This document shows positions 26,260-35,789 of a stretch of 64,000 nucleotides of DNA, piece by piece. Each line of letters opens with the position of its first letter. The first letter of the stretch is position 1. The DNA comes from Butyricimonas virosa. Lineage in GTDB: Bacteria > Bacteroidota > Bacteroidia > Bacteroidales > Marinifilaceae. Location: positions 1,488,001-1,552,000 of the forward strand of contig NZ_CP102269.1 in assembly GCF_025148635.1 (NCBI RefSeq), read 5' to 3'. The position numbers were made by a program, and so were the translations under genes. The notes beneath the pieces were generated by a model. The model did not search any database. It saw only the letters and a list, made by a program, of their open reading frames with translations, and was not told where the DNA came from.

Positions 26260-27291
26260 CTAATTAAAATTTATTTTTTTATTCTTGAGAGAGAGGAAGT
26301 CGACTTTCCATTTTATTCCTATATTTAGGATATTTTGCTCGGGGGGAATGGCTCCTTCCGTATTCCCGTTATGACCGAAAGCATAAGAATAGAATGCGTG
26401 TAAACGTAGATTCTTGTTGTTTTTTAGCGGGTAAAATTCTACCCCACCGCCCACGTGAGTAAGTTCCGTGCCGGGATGCACACAATAGTCTGCCTTCACT
26501 TGGGTCCTGTTTACGTCATAGGTCACTTTCCCGAATAAGTTGAAGCTTTCCGATGGACGATAGGAGAGTTCACCCATTACCGAGCAATTTTTGAAAAAGT
26601 AAGTTTGATGATCGGCAGCCCGGTTCATGAAATCGAGTTCCAAGGCGGTTTTCCCGAAGTCCAAATGATGGCCTAAGGCGATGTAGTTGATATATTTGTC
26701 GGGTTGATACTCGATCATATTCACGGAATAGATGGTATTAAACCAGCCGTGAGAGCCGTACCACATAAGATTATAGGAATATATATCGTCTGCGTCGGCA
26801 CGGAAGGGGCTTTGGCAGAGTTGAAACATTACCTTGTCTTTCTTGCGGTTAAAGGTGTAATCTGCGCTAATTCCCATTTGATAACAGGGAATGTTATTCC
26901 AATATTCCGAACAGAAATAGAGATCTATAGGAGCACGGTCATATTCGTAGCCCCCGATGCCTACAACCTGTTTACCGACCGATAGGCCCCAGTGTTCATC
27001 GGGACGATAGGTTAAATACAGCCAATCCGTGGCATCAAAAAAACTTTGGTCCGAGTGAGCTTTGTTTAGACGTTGCCTGTAGGAATAGGAAAACTGTTTT
27101 GCGATAGTTCCGCTGATAATGACATTTAAATATTTTCCTTTGAATCCGGAATTAGAATGGATAGACCTTCCGTCTACGTACTCGCGCTGATAGTCTATAC
27201 GCGTTTCTGCCTGTAACTTTAGTAACTCTTCTTGAGCTTGTACAACAAAAAAACAAGTACCCCAAAGTAAAGTGAGGAGTATTTTCTTCAT
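26260..27291 (-). CDS. Outer-membrane porin-like protein
   Basis: A 343-residue protein with signal peptide ending near FFVVQAQ. Repeated amphipathic beta strands ending in aromatic residues (YLTYRPDEHWGLSVGKQ, LRLHAFYSYAFG, NILNIGIKWKV) indicate a barrel of the porin-like type. I take the start at ATG 27291 (MKKILLTLLW), preceded by an AAAGG motif; the longer frame adds 20 unlikely residues. Pairing with the Gate-domain gene suggests a transport role across both membranes, an inference. Confidence 0.72.
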   Translation of the reverse strand: MKKILLTLLWGTCFFVVQAQEELLKLQAETRIDYQREYVDGRSIHSNSGFKGKYLNVIISGTIAKQFSYSYRQRLNKAHSDQSFFDATDWLYLTYRPDEHWGLSVGKQVVGIGGYEYDRAPIDLYFCSEYWNNIPCYQMGISADYTFNRKKDKVMFQLCQSPFRADADDIYSYNLMWYGSHGWFNTIYSVNMIEYQPDKYINYIALGHHLDFGKTALELDFMNRAADHQTYFFKNCSVMGELSYRPSESFNLFGKVTYDVNRTQVKADYCVHPGTELTHVGGGVEFYPLKNNKNLRLHAFYSYAFGHNGNTEGAIPPEQNILNIGIKWKVDFLSLKNKKINFN

Positions 27292-27392
27292 ACCTTTTAA
27301 ATAGTGATTTAATTTGGCGGCCAAATAACAAAAAAAGAGTAAATTTACCAAAGAAAAAGAGAAAAAAACAATTTTTGTATACGTAATGATTA

Positions 27393-28094
27393 TCAGCTGT
27401 TTATGATTTGTTGTAATTTATCTCGCTGTAATAATTTTATTTTTCTCCCTTTTATCTCGACGAGTCCTTCGTTTTTTAAGTCCGAAAGTAGCCGGATAAG
27501 TGTTTCCGTGGCAGTCCCCACGAAATTGCTCAAGTCTTCCCGCGAGACGTTGAGTTTTAACGTGCCGTCTGCTTCAACCCCAAAATCCGAGGCTATCAGT
27601 AGCAGGATTTCTGCCAACCGGGCTTTCACGGATTTTTGGGCGATATCCCGGATGTAGTGATTGGCAGCCCCCAGCTCTTTGCAGGCAATTTGCATCATTT
27701 CATAAGCGAAACTGGGACTGTGGGTAATCATGTGCATTAAAGAGGCGTTGGGGATATAACATAAGATACAGTCAGACATGGTTTCCACAGAAGTACAGGC
27801 TGCTTCATTGCGGATGACAGAACGGAACCCGAAAATATCTCCTTCTTTCCCGAAACGGATGATCTGGTCTTTTCCGGCAATCCCGGTTTGAAAAATCTTC
27901 ACGATACCTGAAAAAAGAAAATAGCAGCCCTTGATACGGGCTCCCTCGTTATAGATATAATCTCCTTTTTTGTGAAATTTAATGGTAGTGTCGACAAACA
28001 AGGCCTCGATTTCCGAGTCGATCACGTTTTTAAATGTCAGCTTGAATTTACTGATACATTCGCTTACGTCTGGTAATAAAGCCTCTTCTTTCAT
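27393..28094 (-). CDS. Crp/Fnr-family transcription regulator
   Basis: A 233-residue regulator. The N-terminal cyclic-nucleotide-binding fold contains FHKKGDYIYNEG and a beta-roll; the C-terminal helix-turn-helix is in VSREDLSNFVGTATETLIRLL. No cysteine cluster for an iron-sulphur sensor stands out near the N-terminus. It starts 17 bases after the dxs stop codon, so it is probably co-transcribed with dxs. Target and signal are unknown. Confidence 0.88.
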   Translation of the reverse strand: MKEEALLPDVSECISKFKLTFKNVIDSEIEALFVDTTIKFHKKGDYIYNEGARIKGCYFLFSGIVKIFQTGIAGKDQIIRFGKEGDIFGFRSVIRNEAACTSVETMSDCILCYIPNASLMHMITHSPSFAYEMMQIACKELGAANHYIRDIAQKSVKARLAEILLLIASDFGVEADGTLKLNVSREDLSNFVGTATETLIRLLSDLKNEGLVEIKGRKIKLLQRDKLQQIINS

Positions 28095-28111
28095 AATAAA
28101 TCAGCTGTTGT

Positions 28112-29998
28112 TTATATCGAACAGATTGTCTGGAGGATCGATTCACAATCATACCCGCATTCGTGATAAAGCTGCTGTTGGCTTCCATGTTCCACGAAAT
28201 GATCCGGAATTCCGAGCCGCACGATTTTAGCCGAATAGCCGTGGTCCGCCATAAATTCGACAACTGCACTACCTAGTCCACCGACAATAGTTCCGTCCTC
28301 TAAGGTAATGATTTTTTTGAATTTGTGAAAGATTCCGTGAAGTAATTCTTCATCTAGCGGTTTGAGAAATCGCATATCGTAAAAAGCGACGGATCGGCCT
28401 GTCGTTTTTTGTATCGCTTTTAAGGCTTCGTTCCCGATAGCTCCAATAGAAATAATGGCAATGTCGTCACCTTCAATGAGGCAACGGCCTTTGCCGATGG
28501 TTAATTCTTTAAAAGGTGTACGCCATTCTACCATGGTTCCACAGCCTCTCGGGTAACGGATAGAAAAAGGTCCCCGGTCCGGTAGTTGGGCCGTGTACAT
28601 CATATTTCGTAACTCTTCCTCGTTCAGAGGGGAGGCGATCGTCATGTTTGGGATACACCGGAAGCTTGCCAGATCAAATGTACCGTGGTGCGTGGCTCCA
28701 TCGGCTCCAACCAAACCGCCCCGGTCGAGACAGAATACGACGTTAAGCTTTTGAAGAGCCACGTCATGAATGACTTGATCGAATGCGCGTTGCATGAAAG
28801 AAGAATATATGTTACAGAACGGGACGTGGCCTTGTGCGGCTAACCCGGCTGAAAAAGTAACAGCGTGTTGCTCGGCAATCCCCACGTCGAAACACCGATC
28901 CGGCATTTCTTTCATCATGATGTTCAAGGAACATCCGCTCGGCATGGCTGGCGTTATACCCACGATTTTGGGGTTCCTGTGTGCCAGTTCCAATATGGTA
29001 TGTCCGAACACGTCTTGAAATTTAGGTGGAGTGTTGGGTTTACTCTCTTTGATGATTTCCCCGGTTTCTTTATTGAATTTCCCCGGGGCGTGCCATGTTG
29101 TTTGGTCTATCTCGGCCTGTTTGAAGCCTTTTCCTTTCACCGTGATACAGTGTAAAAGTTTTGGGCCTTTTATATCTTTCAGATCCCGCAGGACTTTGAT
29201 GAGGTGGTTCACATCGTGGCCGTCCACGGGGCCGAAGTACCGGAAGCCAAGAGCCTCGAACAGGTTACTTTGACGTAACATGAGTGATTTGATACTATTA
29301 TCTATTTTCTGGATAAAATTCCGGGCACCAGGACTGATCTTGTTAATCCGTCCAAGAATGTGCCAGATGTCATCCTTGAGTTTGTTGTAAGTCTTTGAGG
29401 TCGTGATGTCCAGCAAATACTCGTTTATCCCGCCTACATTCGGGTCGATGGCCATGTTATTATCATTTAGAATGACTAACAAGTTGGCGTTGTTAATGCC
29501 GGCATTATTCAAACCTTCAAAAGCCAATCCTCCGGTCATGGCGCCATCTCCGATAATGGCAACCGACTGTCGGTCCTCCTCCCCGTTCATCTTGGCTGCA
29601 ACTGCCATACCTAAAGCGGCAGAAATAGATGTCGAGGAGTGTCCTGTTCCGAAAGCGTCGTATTTACTTTCACTTCTTTTCGGGAACCCACTAAGACCTT
29701 TATATTGTCGGTTGGTAGAGAAATTATCCCGTCTTCCGGTCAGAATTTTATGAGGATAAGCCTGATGGCCGACATCCCATACGATATTGTCATAAGGGGC
29801 ATTAAATACGTAGTGTAATGCTACCGTCAGTTCAACAACTCCCAGTCCGGCACCAAAATGTCCCGGGTGTTCCGAACACTCGTCAATGATTTTCTCTCGT
29901 AACTCCTTGCATAATTGAATCAGGTCGTCTTCCGGCACCTTTTTCAAATCATCGGGAGAATTTATAGTGTCTAGTATATTTCTTTTTTCCTCACTCAT
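28112..29998 (-). CDS. dxs: 1-deoxy-D-xylulose-5-phosphate synthase
   Basis: A 628-residue thiamine-diphosphate enzyme that joins pyruvate and glyceraldehyde-3-phosphate in the first step of the MEP isoprenoid pathway. The substrate histidine lies in SEHPGHFGAGLG, the TPP motif in GDGAMTGGLAFEGLNNAG and the transketolase-like pyrimidine domain in DRGGLVGADGATHHG. Full length. It is followed by the Crp/Fnr gene; pyrH lies 54 bases upstream on the same strand. Confidence 0.95.
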   Translation of the reverse strand: MSEEKRNILDTINSPDDLKKVPEDDLIQLCKELREKIIDECSEHPGHFGAGLGVVELTVALHYVFNAPYDNIVWDVGHQAYPHKILTGRRDNFSTNRQYKGLSGFPKRSESKYDAFGTGHSSTSISAALGMAVAAKMNGEEDRQSVAIIGDGAMTGGLAFEGLNNAGINNANLLVILNDNNMAIDPNVGGINEYLLDITTSKTYNKLKDDIWHILGRINKISPGARNFIQKIDNSIKSLMLRQSNLFEALGFRYFGPVDGHDVNHLIKVLRDLKDIKGPKLLHCITVKGKGFKQAEIDQTTWHAPGKFNKETGEIIKESKPNTPPKFQDVFGHTILELAHRNPKIVGITPAMPSGCSLNIMMKEMPDRCFDVGIAEQHAVTFSAGLAAQGHVPFCNIYSSFMQRAFDQVIHDVALQKLNVVFCLDRGGLVGADGATHHGTFDLASFRCIPNMTIASPLNEEELRNMMYTAQLPDRGPFSIRYPRGCGTMVEWRTPFKELTIGKGRCLIEGDDIAIISIGAIGNEALKAIQKTTGRSVAFYDMRFLKPLDEELLHGIFHKFKKIITLEDGTIVGGLGSAVVEFMADHGYSAKIVRLGIPDHFVEHGSQQQLYHECGYDCESILQTICSI

Positions 29999-30052
29999 GA
30001 TTATGTATTGAAAACAATAGGGGAATTTGTCTTCTTAATTCTCCATTTTCAA

Positions 30053-30757
30053 TTAGTACACGATTGTTCCTATGTTTTCTCCCAGAATGACCTTTTTAAG
30101 GTTTCCCGGCTGATCCATATTGAATACGATGATCGGTAAACGATTCTCTTTACACATGGTTGTTGCTGTCAGATCCATGACTTTAAGTCCCCGGTTGTAT
30201 ATTTCATCATACGTGATCTTGTCAAATTTCGTTGCTGCCGGGTCCTTTTCCGGATCTGCCGTGTAGATTCCGTCCACGCGGGTCCCTTTAAACATGGCAT
30301 CTGCCTCGATTTCGATTGCCCGTAAACTACTGGCCGTGTCTGTCGTGAAGTAAGGATTTCCCGTACCCCCGCTGATGATTGTCACGTGTCCGGATTTCAA
30401 ATATTCCATGGCTTTAGCTTTCGAGTAAAATTCCCCGATAGGCTCCATGCGAATGGCAGTTAGTACTTTGTTTTTACAGCCTTCATTGTCTAAGGCGGAG
30501 CTTAAAGCCAAACTATTGATAACGGTTGCCAACATTCCCATGCTGTCCCCTTTTACCCGGTCAAAACCTTTATTTGTGCCACTCAGTCCTCTAAAAATAT
30601 TTCCACCTCCGATGACGATTCCGATCTGGATTCCCATCTCTGCGATTTCATGAATTTGGCGGGCATAGCTTTCCAGACACCGGGTGTCAATACCATATTT
30701 TTGTTCGCCCATTAAAGATTCTCCACTGAGTTTTAACAAAATTCGGTTATATTGCAT
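30053..30757 (-). CDS. pyrH: UMP kinase
   Basis: A 234-residue amino-acid-kinase-fold enzyme that phosphorylates UMP to UDP. The start ILLKLSGESL, the glycine-rich loop IGIVIGGGNIFRG and the UMP site GTGNPYFTTDTA are diagnostic. Its promoter may include TAGCTTTG on the minus strand at 30828-30835. The expected neighbours tsf and frr are not adjacent: tsf lies 15 kb away in the rpsB operon. Confidence 0.95.
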   Translation of the reverse strand: MQYNRILLKLSGESLMGEQKYGIDTRCLESYARQIHEIAEMGIQIGIVIGGGNIFRGLSGTNKGFDRVKGDSMGMLATVINSLALSSALDNEGCKNKVLTAIRMEPIGEFYSKAKAMEYLKSGHVTIISGGTGNPYFTTDTASSLRAIEIEADAMFKGTRVDGIYTADPEKDPAATKFDKITYDEIYNRGLKVMDLTATTMCKENRLPIIVFNMDQPGNLKKVILGENIGTIVY

Positions 30758-30887
30758 ATCTTTGTTCGTTTAAATTTTATAACAAAAACCAGAAAAAACG
30801 TTGTTTCTGTACGTAAAAACGTAACAACAAAGCTAGTGATTTTTGTTATAACTATAATTTAAATTCATAATATAAATTTTTCGGCAG

Positions 30888-31622
30888 ATGAATAAGACCG
30901 CAAACTATCAATTAACTATCATTGTTCCAGTGTATAACGAAGAGGGGAATATCTTGAGGTTAGAGAAAGAATTGGGAGAGTTTTTAAAGGATGCGAAGGT
31001 GGCTTCTTGCGTGTTATTCGTGAATGACGGTTCGAAAGATGATAGCGAACGTTTGATTCGGGAAGTTTGTGGACGTAACGAAGCATTTTTCTTTTTAAAC
31101 TTGGCTCGAAACGGGGGATTGAGTGCTGCCATGAAAGCCGGAATCGACAATAGCTTCTCAAGATGGGTCGGCTACATTGATGCAGACCTTCAGACAACTC
31201 CACAGGATTTTAATAAATTGCTGGAGTTCGTGGATCAATACGAGATGGTTATGGGTATTCGTACCGGACGGAAGGATAGTTTCGTCAAGAATATGTCTTC
31301 TCGCATAGCGAATGGATTTCGCCGAATGATGACGCACGACGGGGTTGAGGATACAGGTTGTCCACTGAAGGTTTTAAGGACGGATTATGCGAAAAGAATT
31401 CCTTTCTTCACGGGGATGCACCGTTTCCTACCGGCTTTGATTCAATTGCAGGAAGGACAAGTGAAACAGGTTCCAGTTCGTCATTTTCCCCGTATTGCCG
31501 GGAAGTCGAAGTATAATCTGGCCAATCGCTTGATCGGCCCTTTTAAAGATTGTTTTGCTTACCGCTGGATGAGAAAAAGGTATATCAATTACCAAGTCGC
31601 CGAGAATAATTTGAATTCTTGA
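30888..31622 (+). CDS. Family 2 glycosyltransferase, polyprenyl-phosphate type
   Basis: A 244-residue soluble GT-A enzyme. It has the nucleotide-sugar segment IIVPVYNEEGN, the NDGSKDD loop (residues 46-52) and the metal-binding DAD at 98-100 in YIDADLQTTPQ. No C-terminal membrane helices are present, as in DPM1/ArnC-like short forms. It likely attaches a sugar to undecaprenyl phosphate. The adjacent LABsN gene and the GT39 enzymes further along are the natural partners. Confidence 0.82.
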   Translation: MNKTANYQLTIIVPVYNEEGNILRLEKELGEFLKDAKVASCVLFVNDGSKDDSERLIREVCGRNEAFFFLNLARNGGLSAAMKAGIDNSFSRWVGYIDADLQTTPQDFNKLLEFVDQYEMVMGIRTGRKDSFVKNMSSRIANGFRRMMTHDGVEDTGCPLKVLRTDYAKRIPFFTGMHRFLPALIQLQEGQVKQVPVRHFPRIAGKSKYNLANRLIGPFKDCFAYRWMRKRYINYQVAENNLNS

Positions 31623-31672
31623 GATATAGTTCCTAGCTTTTAGTTTTTATCTTTAAACTTTTAGTTTACAAA

Positions 31673-32284
31673 ATGATTTATGTTATAGGATTTCTTGCTC
31701 AGGTGTTTTTTTCTGCCCGGATTCTTTTACAATGGATCTTATCTGAACGGGCTAAAAAAGTGATCTCTCCGGCTATTTTTTGGCAGTTGAGTATTGTGGG
31801 TTCCTATCTGCTATTTGTATATGGGTGGTTGAGGGATGACTTTGCGATTATTTTGGGACAAATCATATCTTATTATATTTATATTTGGAACTTGGACAAA
31901 AAGCACCAATGGAAGAAATTACCGTTTATCATCCGGACACTATTACTTCTGACCCCGGTGGCGGCGATTTTATACATGCTTAAAGATGCAAGCGCTTTTG
32001 TTGATCAGTTCTTTCGGAACGAAAAGATACCTTTGTGGCTCTTGATCTACGGGTCGATGGGGCAGATTATTTTTACTCTGCGTTTTGTTTACCAGTGGAT
32101 CTATTCCAAGCGAAAAGATGAATCGCTCCTGCCGATAGGCTTTTGGGTGATCAGTCTATTGGGGGCTCTGATCATCGTTTCCTATGCTATCTATCGGCGT
32201 GATCCCGTGTTAATTTTAGGGCAGTCAACCGGGTTAATCGCATACAGTCGGAATATTTATTTGTCTAGGAGAGCCGGAAACTAA
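31673..32284 (+). CDS. Lipid-A-disaccharide synthase N-terminal-domain (LABsN) membrane protein
   Basis: A 203-residue membrane protein with two tandem copies of the LABsN unit: the first with QVFFSARILLQWILSERA, the second with GQIIFTLRFVYQWIYSKRK. About six helices in total. It lies 50 bases after the GT2 gene on the same strand. Proteins of this type often occur beside polyprenyl-sugar synthases and ArnT-like transferases; a role in moving or presenting the lipid-linked sugar is inference. No lipid A synthase catalytic domain is present. Confidence 0.8.
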   Translation: MIYVIGFLAQVFFSARILLQWILSERAKKVISPAIFWQLSIVGSYLLFVYGWLRDDFAIILGQIISYYIYIWNLDKKHQWKKLPFIIRTLLLLTPVAAILYMLKDASAFVDQFFRNEKIPLWLLIYGSMGQIIFTLRFVYQWIYSKRKDESLLPIGFWVISLLGALIIVSYAIYRRDPVLILGQSTGLIAYSRNIYLSRRAGN

Positions 32285-32285
32285 A

Positions 32286-32340
32286 ACAGGTTGTAAACTT
32301 CCTGCTTATTTTCAAGAGTTGAATATAATTTACAACCTGT
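32286..32340. terminator. Inverted repeat between convergent genes, probable terminator
   Basis: ACAGGTTGTAAA pairs with TTTACAACCTGT across a 31-base loop. On the minus strand it is followed by TTTT, which fits termination of the SusC operon ending at 32356. Confidence 0.6.
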
Positions 32341-32355
32341 TAGAAAGAATAAACT

Positions 32356-33474
32356 TTATGGTTTTAATTCATTCATTTTTTCAATGATTTGTTCTCGTTC
32401 ATCTTGTAGTTTCTGTTTTTGGGAATCATCACTTGATCTTATCGCTTGGTCAATCCATTTCAGTGCATAGCTCAGAGCTTCGTAATTATCCGAGTACCAG
32501 CAAATTTGTCGGGACATCATAATCATGTAAGTTTGTTTATCCTTTCCTTTGGGAATATTGAAGTCAATGGCGTGGTCGATAGCCTTAACCATTGCCATCC
32601 AGTCTTTGAATTTATACTGGGCGGGCATCAAGTAAATAAGCCATTCGGTAGACTTCGGGTAGTCGGTATTTTGAAGGCATTCTAAAATGTCTCTATACTC
32701 TTTTGATTCAATGGGAGGTGTTTGTCCGTACGTGTATGTGCGGAGTTTCCCGTTAAACATTTGGTCAATTTTTCCATTGACGATTTGTTCTCCAAACAAT
32801 TTATTGAATTCTTCTCGATGTTTGAATACATAACTTCCTTCCTGGCTGACAGGAGACTCGTTGTAGCGTAAGAACACATTCCAGTATTTGGGTGTTTTTA
32901 AAGAATCTACATGAAACGAGAGCGAGAAAATATTATGCAATACTGAGTCTCTTTGGGTCCTTAAACCAGCAATATGCAGAGTTTCCAGATAGTTGATCAG
33001 GAATTCTGAAGATCGGTTCCCGTTGTCATACATTAATTTTTGTGCGGTTAGATTATTTTTCACGTCTAGGCCTTGGCGTAGGCGGGCCATCATTTCGCCT
33101 GCGGTACATTTTCCTTCCATCCGGTGCATGACCCTACCATTCGCATCGCAGATCAGAAGCACGGGTTCCGTGTAGACCTCGTAAATCTTACTTAGTCGTT
33201 TCTTTTCGGGGCCTTCGGTGTAATCAACGCTCACGAAACGTTCGTTGATAAAATCAGCGATACTATCGATCGTGAATATTTTGTTTTTGATAAATAGGCA
33301 AGGAGAACATCTTGGAGAGCCGAAATCCAATAATACATGTTTCTTTTGTTTTTTCGCTTTTTTTAGAATGTCCTGTAAAGGGATATTTTTGGGTAAATCC
33401 ACTTGTCGGTTTTGTCCGTGTACTCCCGTTAGCAAGATGGCTGCTAACAGGAGTAAGAAATACTTTTTGATCAT
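32356..33474 (-). CDS. Thioredoxin-like secreted protein, last gene of the SusC operon
   Basis: A 372-residue protein with signal peptide (MIKKYFLLLLAAILL...). A thioredoxin fold follows, with redox motif CSPC at residues 56-59 and the cis-proline segment YTEPVLLI. The C-terminal 230 residues are helical and unassigned. It starts 7 bases after the DUF4465 gene, as the sixth gene of the operon. It may handle disulphides of surface lipoproteins or of the imported ligand; this is inference. I place the start at ATG 33474. Confidence 0.75.
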   Translation of the reverse strand: MIKKYFLLLLAAILLTGVHGQNRQVDLPKNIPLQDILKKAKKQKKHVLLDFGSPRCSPCLFIKNKIFTIDSIADFINERFVSVDYTEGPEKKRLSKIYEVYTEPVLLICDANGRVMHRMEGKCTAGEMMARLRQGLDVKNNLTAQKLMYDNGNRSSEFLINYLETLHIAGLRTQRDSVLHNIFSLSFHVDSLKTPKYWNVFLRYNESPVSQEGSYVFKHREEFNKLFGEQIVNGKIDQMFNGKLRTYTYGQTPPIESKEYRDILECLQNTDYPKSTEWLIYLMPAQYKFKDWMAMVKAIDHAIDFNIPKGKDKQTYMIMMSRQICWYSDNYEALSYALKWIDQAIRSSDDSQKQKLQDEREQIIEKMNELKP

Positions 33475-33481
33475 AACAACA

Positions 33482-34297
33482 TTATTTTTGGAGGCGAATT
33501 CCATCCAGACAGAACCAGGCGGGAATCAAACTCTGCTGGTTGTTATCTCGGTATGAGCACTCTACGTTGAAAACGACCTTATCAACAACACCCAAAGATT
33601 GCAAATCGGCTTTTATCCAGTCTGAACGGAGGAAATTGAATGTTGGATTTGCCGAATCGGCTCCTTTACGGCAGCACAAGTAAAATTCAACCGTTCCCGT
33701 GTGGCTATCTCCCAAAAAACCTTTAATGATCAATTTAAAATAATCCCCGTCAAGGTTCAATGCCCGTTCCACTCCGGGTGCATAAGTTTGCCAAATACCC
33801 TTGGGAGCGGAAGGAACATTGGGATTAGCGATAGGAGTGGGGCCTGTATCTTTGCCATAATTCATTGCGAAATAAGCATAGGTCGTGTTTGCCACAAGGA
33901 TATACTCTACAACAGTTGCTTTATCTAGCGTGAAATAAACATCATCATCTTTCACACACGCAACAGCATATACTTCCGTCTGGTTGGGACGGGGCGTGTA
34001 AACGCTAAAACGGTTAGAATCTAAGGCCGCATCAGTGCCACTCCAAGTAAATGAACGATTACTTCGGCGGGAATATGCGAATCCGCTAAAAGTTCCGTCT
34101 GAATTCTTTTTCGTATTGAATGTTATTCCTCCGGATTTGAAACCGCCATCTGGGATGACATGAGTAAATTTTTCTAGCTGTAATTCATTCAACGTAATAT
34201 CATTGGGTTCTTTGACCAGTTTGTCATAGTCATCTTCACATGCTGTAAAAAGCATTATAACCCCTGCGAATAAAATATAGATTAATTTTTTCATCAC
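33482..34297 (-). CDS. DUF4465-type surface lipoprotein
   Basis: A 271-residue lipoprotein (lipobox MLFTAC) with an all-beta body. The phrases GTFSGFAYSRRSNRSF and SRFSVY-like NRFSVYTPRPNQTE fit the DUF4465 family. Some family members in gut Bacteroides bind vitamin B12 at the cell surface, as far as I recall; the neighbours here are SusC/SusD rather than BtuB, so the ligand is open. It lies 9 bases after susD in the operon. Confidence 0.7.
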   Translation of the reverse strand: MMKKLIYILFAGVIMLFTACEDDYDKLVKEPNDITLNELQLEKFTHVIPDGGFKSGGITFNTKKNSDGTFSGFAYSRRSNRSFTWSGTDAALDSNRFSVYTPRPNQTEVYAVACVKDDDVYFTLDKATVVEYILVANTTYAYFAMNYGKDTGPTPIANPNVPSAPKGIWQTYAPGVERALNLDGDYFKLIIKGFLGDSHTGTVEFYLCCRKGADSANPTFNFLRSDWIKADLQSLGVVDKVVFNVECSYRDNNQQSLIPAWFCLDGIRLQK

Positions 34298-34306
34298 TTC
34301 AAGTTT

Positions 34307-35779
34307 TTAATTATCGAAACCGGGATTGGGCTTTATTTGATTGTTCACGTTGGTTTCCACGGCAGGAATCGGCCAACAATATTTATTTGTACTGACTTCA
34401 GATACATCTGGCTTTAATGTTTTAAACCAAGGATTCCCGTCTTTTTCGAAACGCAGTGAAGCAAACCATTCACTTCCGTTTTCTACAAATAATTCCAGAC
34501 AATATTCTTTAAAGATAATATCCATCAATTCATCACGGGTTGCAGGTTCCGGGATTTGGGGTAATATGGGATTGGTCCGGTTGTTTCGGAGTGTATTGAT
34601 CGGGGCAAGAGCCTCTGCAATAGTAGCTCCTGTTCTAGCTCTTAATTCGGCTTGCATCAATAGTAATTCCGGGTAACGGAAATAATACGTGGTAAATTTG
34701 TCATTCATATCGGCACGTCCGCCTCTGGCAACTTTGGTCGGGCAAAAATATTGTTGTCCGGTAGCATTTAGGCGTCTGGCCCACCCCATCGTTACGTCGT
34801 ATCGAGGATCAGTCTCTAGCCATGAATTGAATTCCGGATAGAATGATTTCAGGGACGATGGTTCTTGACCAACTACCAAAAGATCTCCCGTTTGTATGAT
34901 AGTCTGCGTGTACGCGAATTCGGAGTATGCCCGTCCGCTACCGTCTTCAAGATAACGGGCCCATAAAACTTCTTTTGAATCCCATGCTTCGTCGTACATA
35001 TTTTTCATATCCGGGTCCATCTTGAAATCGGCCGGAAGAGAGGCCATCGTTTCATTCAGTAACAATAAAGCGTTTTCGTAGTCGCCTTCCCAGCCTCGGT
35101 TTAGCAATAATTTGACTTTTAATGCCTGTGCCAGTTGACGGGATAGGCGTTTGGAGGTTGTATAATCACCCAGGTCTTTGATCGCCGCATCCAGATCATC
35201 AAATATCTTTTGATAACTATCTTTTACGCTCAAACGATCCCGATGCACGTTAATCATGTCACTCAGCTCTTCTCTATACAAAATCCCGTATTCATCATCT
35301 GTTTGGAAATGCCCGAAACACCATAACAAGTGGGCGTTCACCCATGCTCGGAAACAACGGGCTTCTGCAATCATTCGACTTTTTTCTTTTGTATCGGGGA
35401 ATTTGTTATCTGCTAATGCCGAGATAGAAATGATAGCGGCGTTTGCGGCGTTCACGCAGGCATACCATTGTTGCCAGTAAGTAGCAATTCCATTCGTCGT
35501 AGAAGTATATGACATTGAATAAAATGTTGTTCCCCCGGCACGGGATACTCCTGCCTGAGAAGATAGGGCACAGGCTAGACTACCTCCGAAAAAGTCACTT
35601 CCGGAAGTGCCACTTCCCAGTGTTAATGAGGCATACATTCCATTGATAATGTTTTGTGCCCCGTCATAATCCACTACGGCATTTTCGAGGGTTTGTTTAT
35701 GCACAGGCTCTTCTGTTAGGAAATCATCACAGGATGATAGGATGAATCCAAAGATCAAAATATATATGATTCTTTTCAT
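34307..35779 (-). CDS. SusD/RagB-family nutrient-binding lipoprotein
   Basis: A 490-residue surface lipoprotein (start MKRIIYILIFGFILSSC, with lipobox cysteine 17). It has the SusD helical scaffold: an N-terminal SusD-like domain (residues about 20-200) with NIINGMYASL and a C-terminal lid domain. The typical SusD ending NPGF is present. It caps the SusC channel and binds the ligand. Start at 35779 is chosen for the signal peptide; the longer frame overlaps susC. It lies 10 bases after susC. Confidence 0.92.
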   Translation of the reverse strand: MKRIIYILIFGFILSSCDDFLTEEPVHKQTLENAVVDYDGAQNIINGMYASLTLGSGTSGSDFFGGSLACALSSQAGVSRAGGTTFYSMSYTSTTNGIATYWQQWYACVNAANAAIISISALADNKFPDTKEKSRMIAEARCFRAWVNAHLLWCFGHFQTDDEYGILYREELSDMINVHRDRLSVKDSYQKIFDDLDAAIKDLGDYTTSKRLSRQLAQALKVKLLLNRGWEGDYENALLLLNETMASLPADFKMDPDMKNMYDEAWDSKEVLWARYLEDGSGRAYSEFAYTQTIIQTGDLLVVGQEPSSLKSFYPEFNSWLETDPRYDVTMGWARRLNATGQQYFCPTKVARGGRADMNDKFTTYYFRYPELLLMQAELRARTGATIAEALAPINTLRNNRTNPILPQIPEPATRDELMDIIFKEYCLELFVENGSEWFASLRFEKDGNPWFKTLKPDVSEVSTNKYCWPIPAVETNVNNQIKPNPGFDN

Positions 35780-35789
35780 GGTGCAGGAT

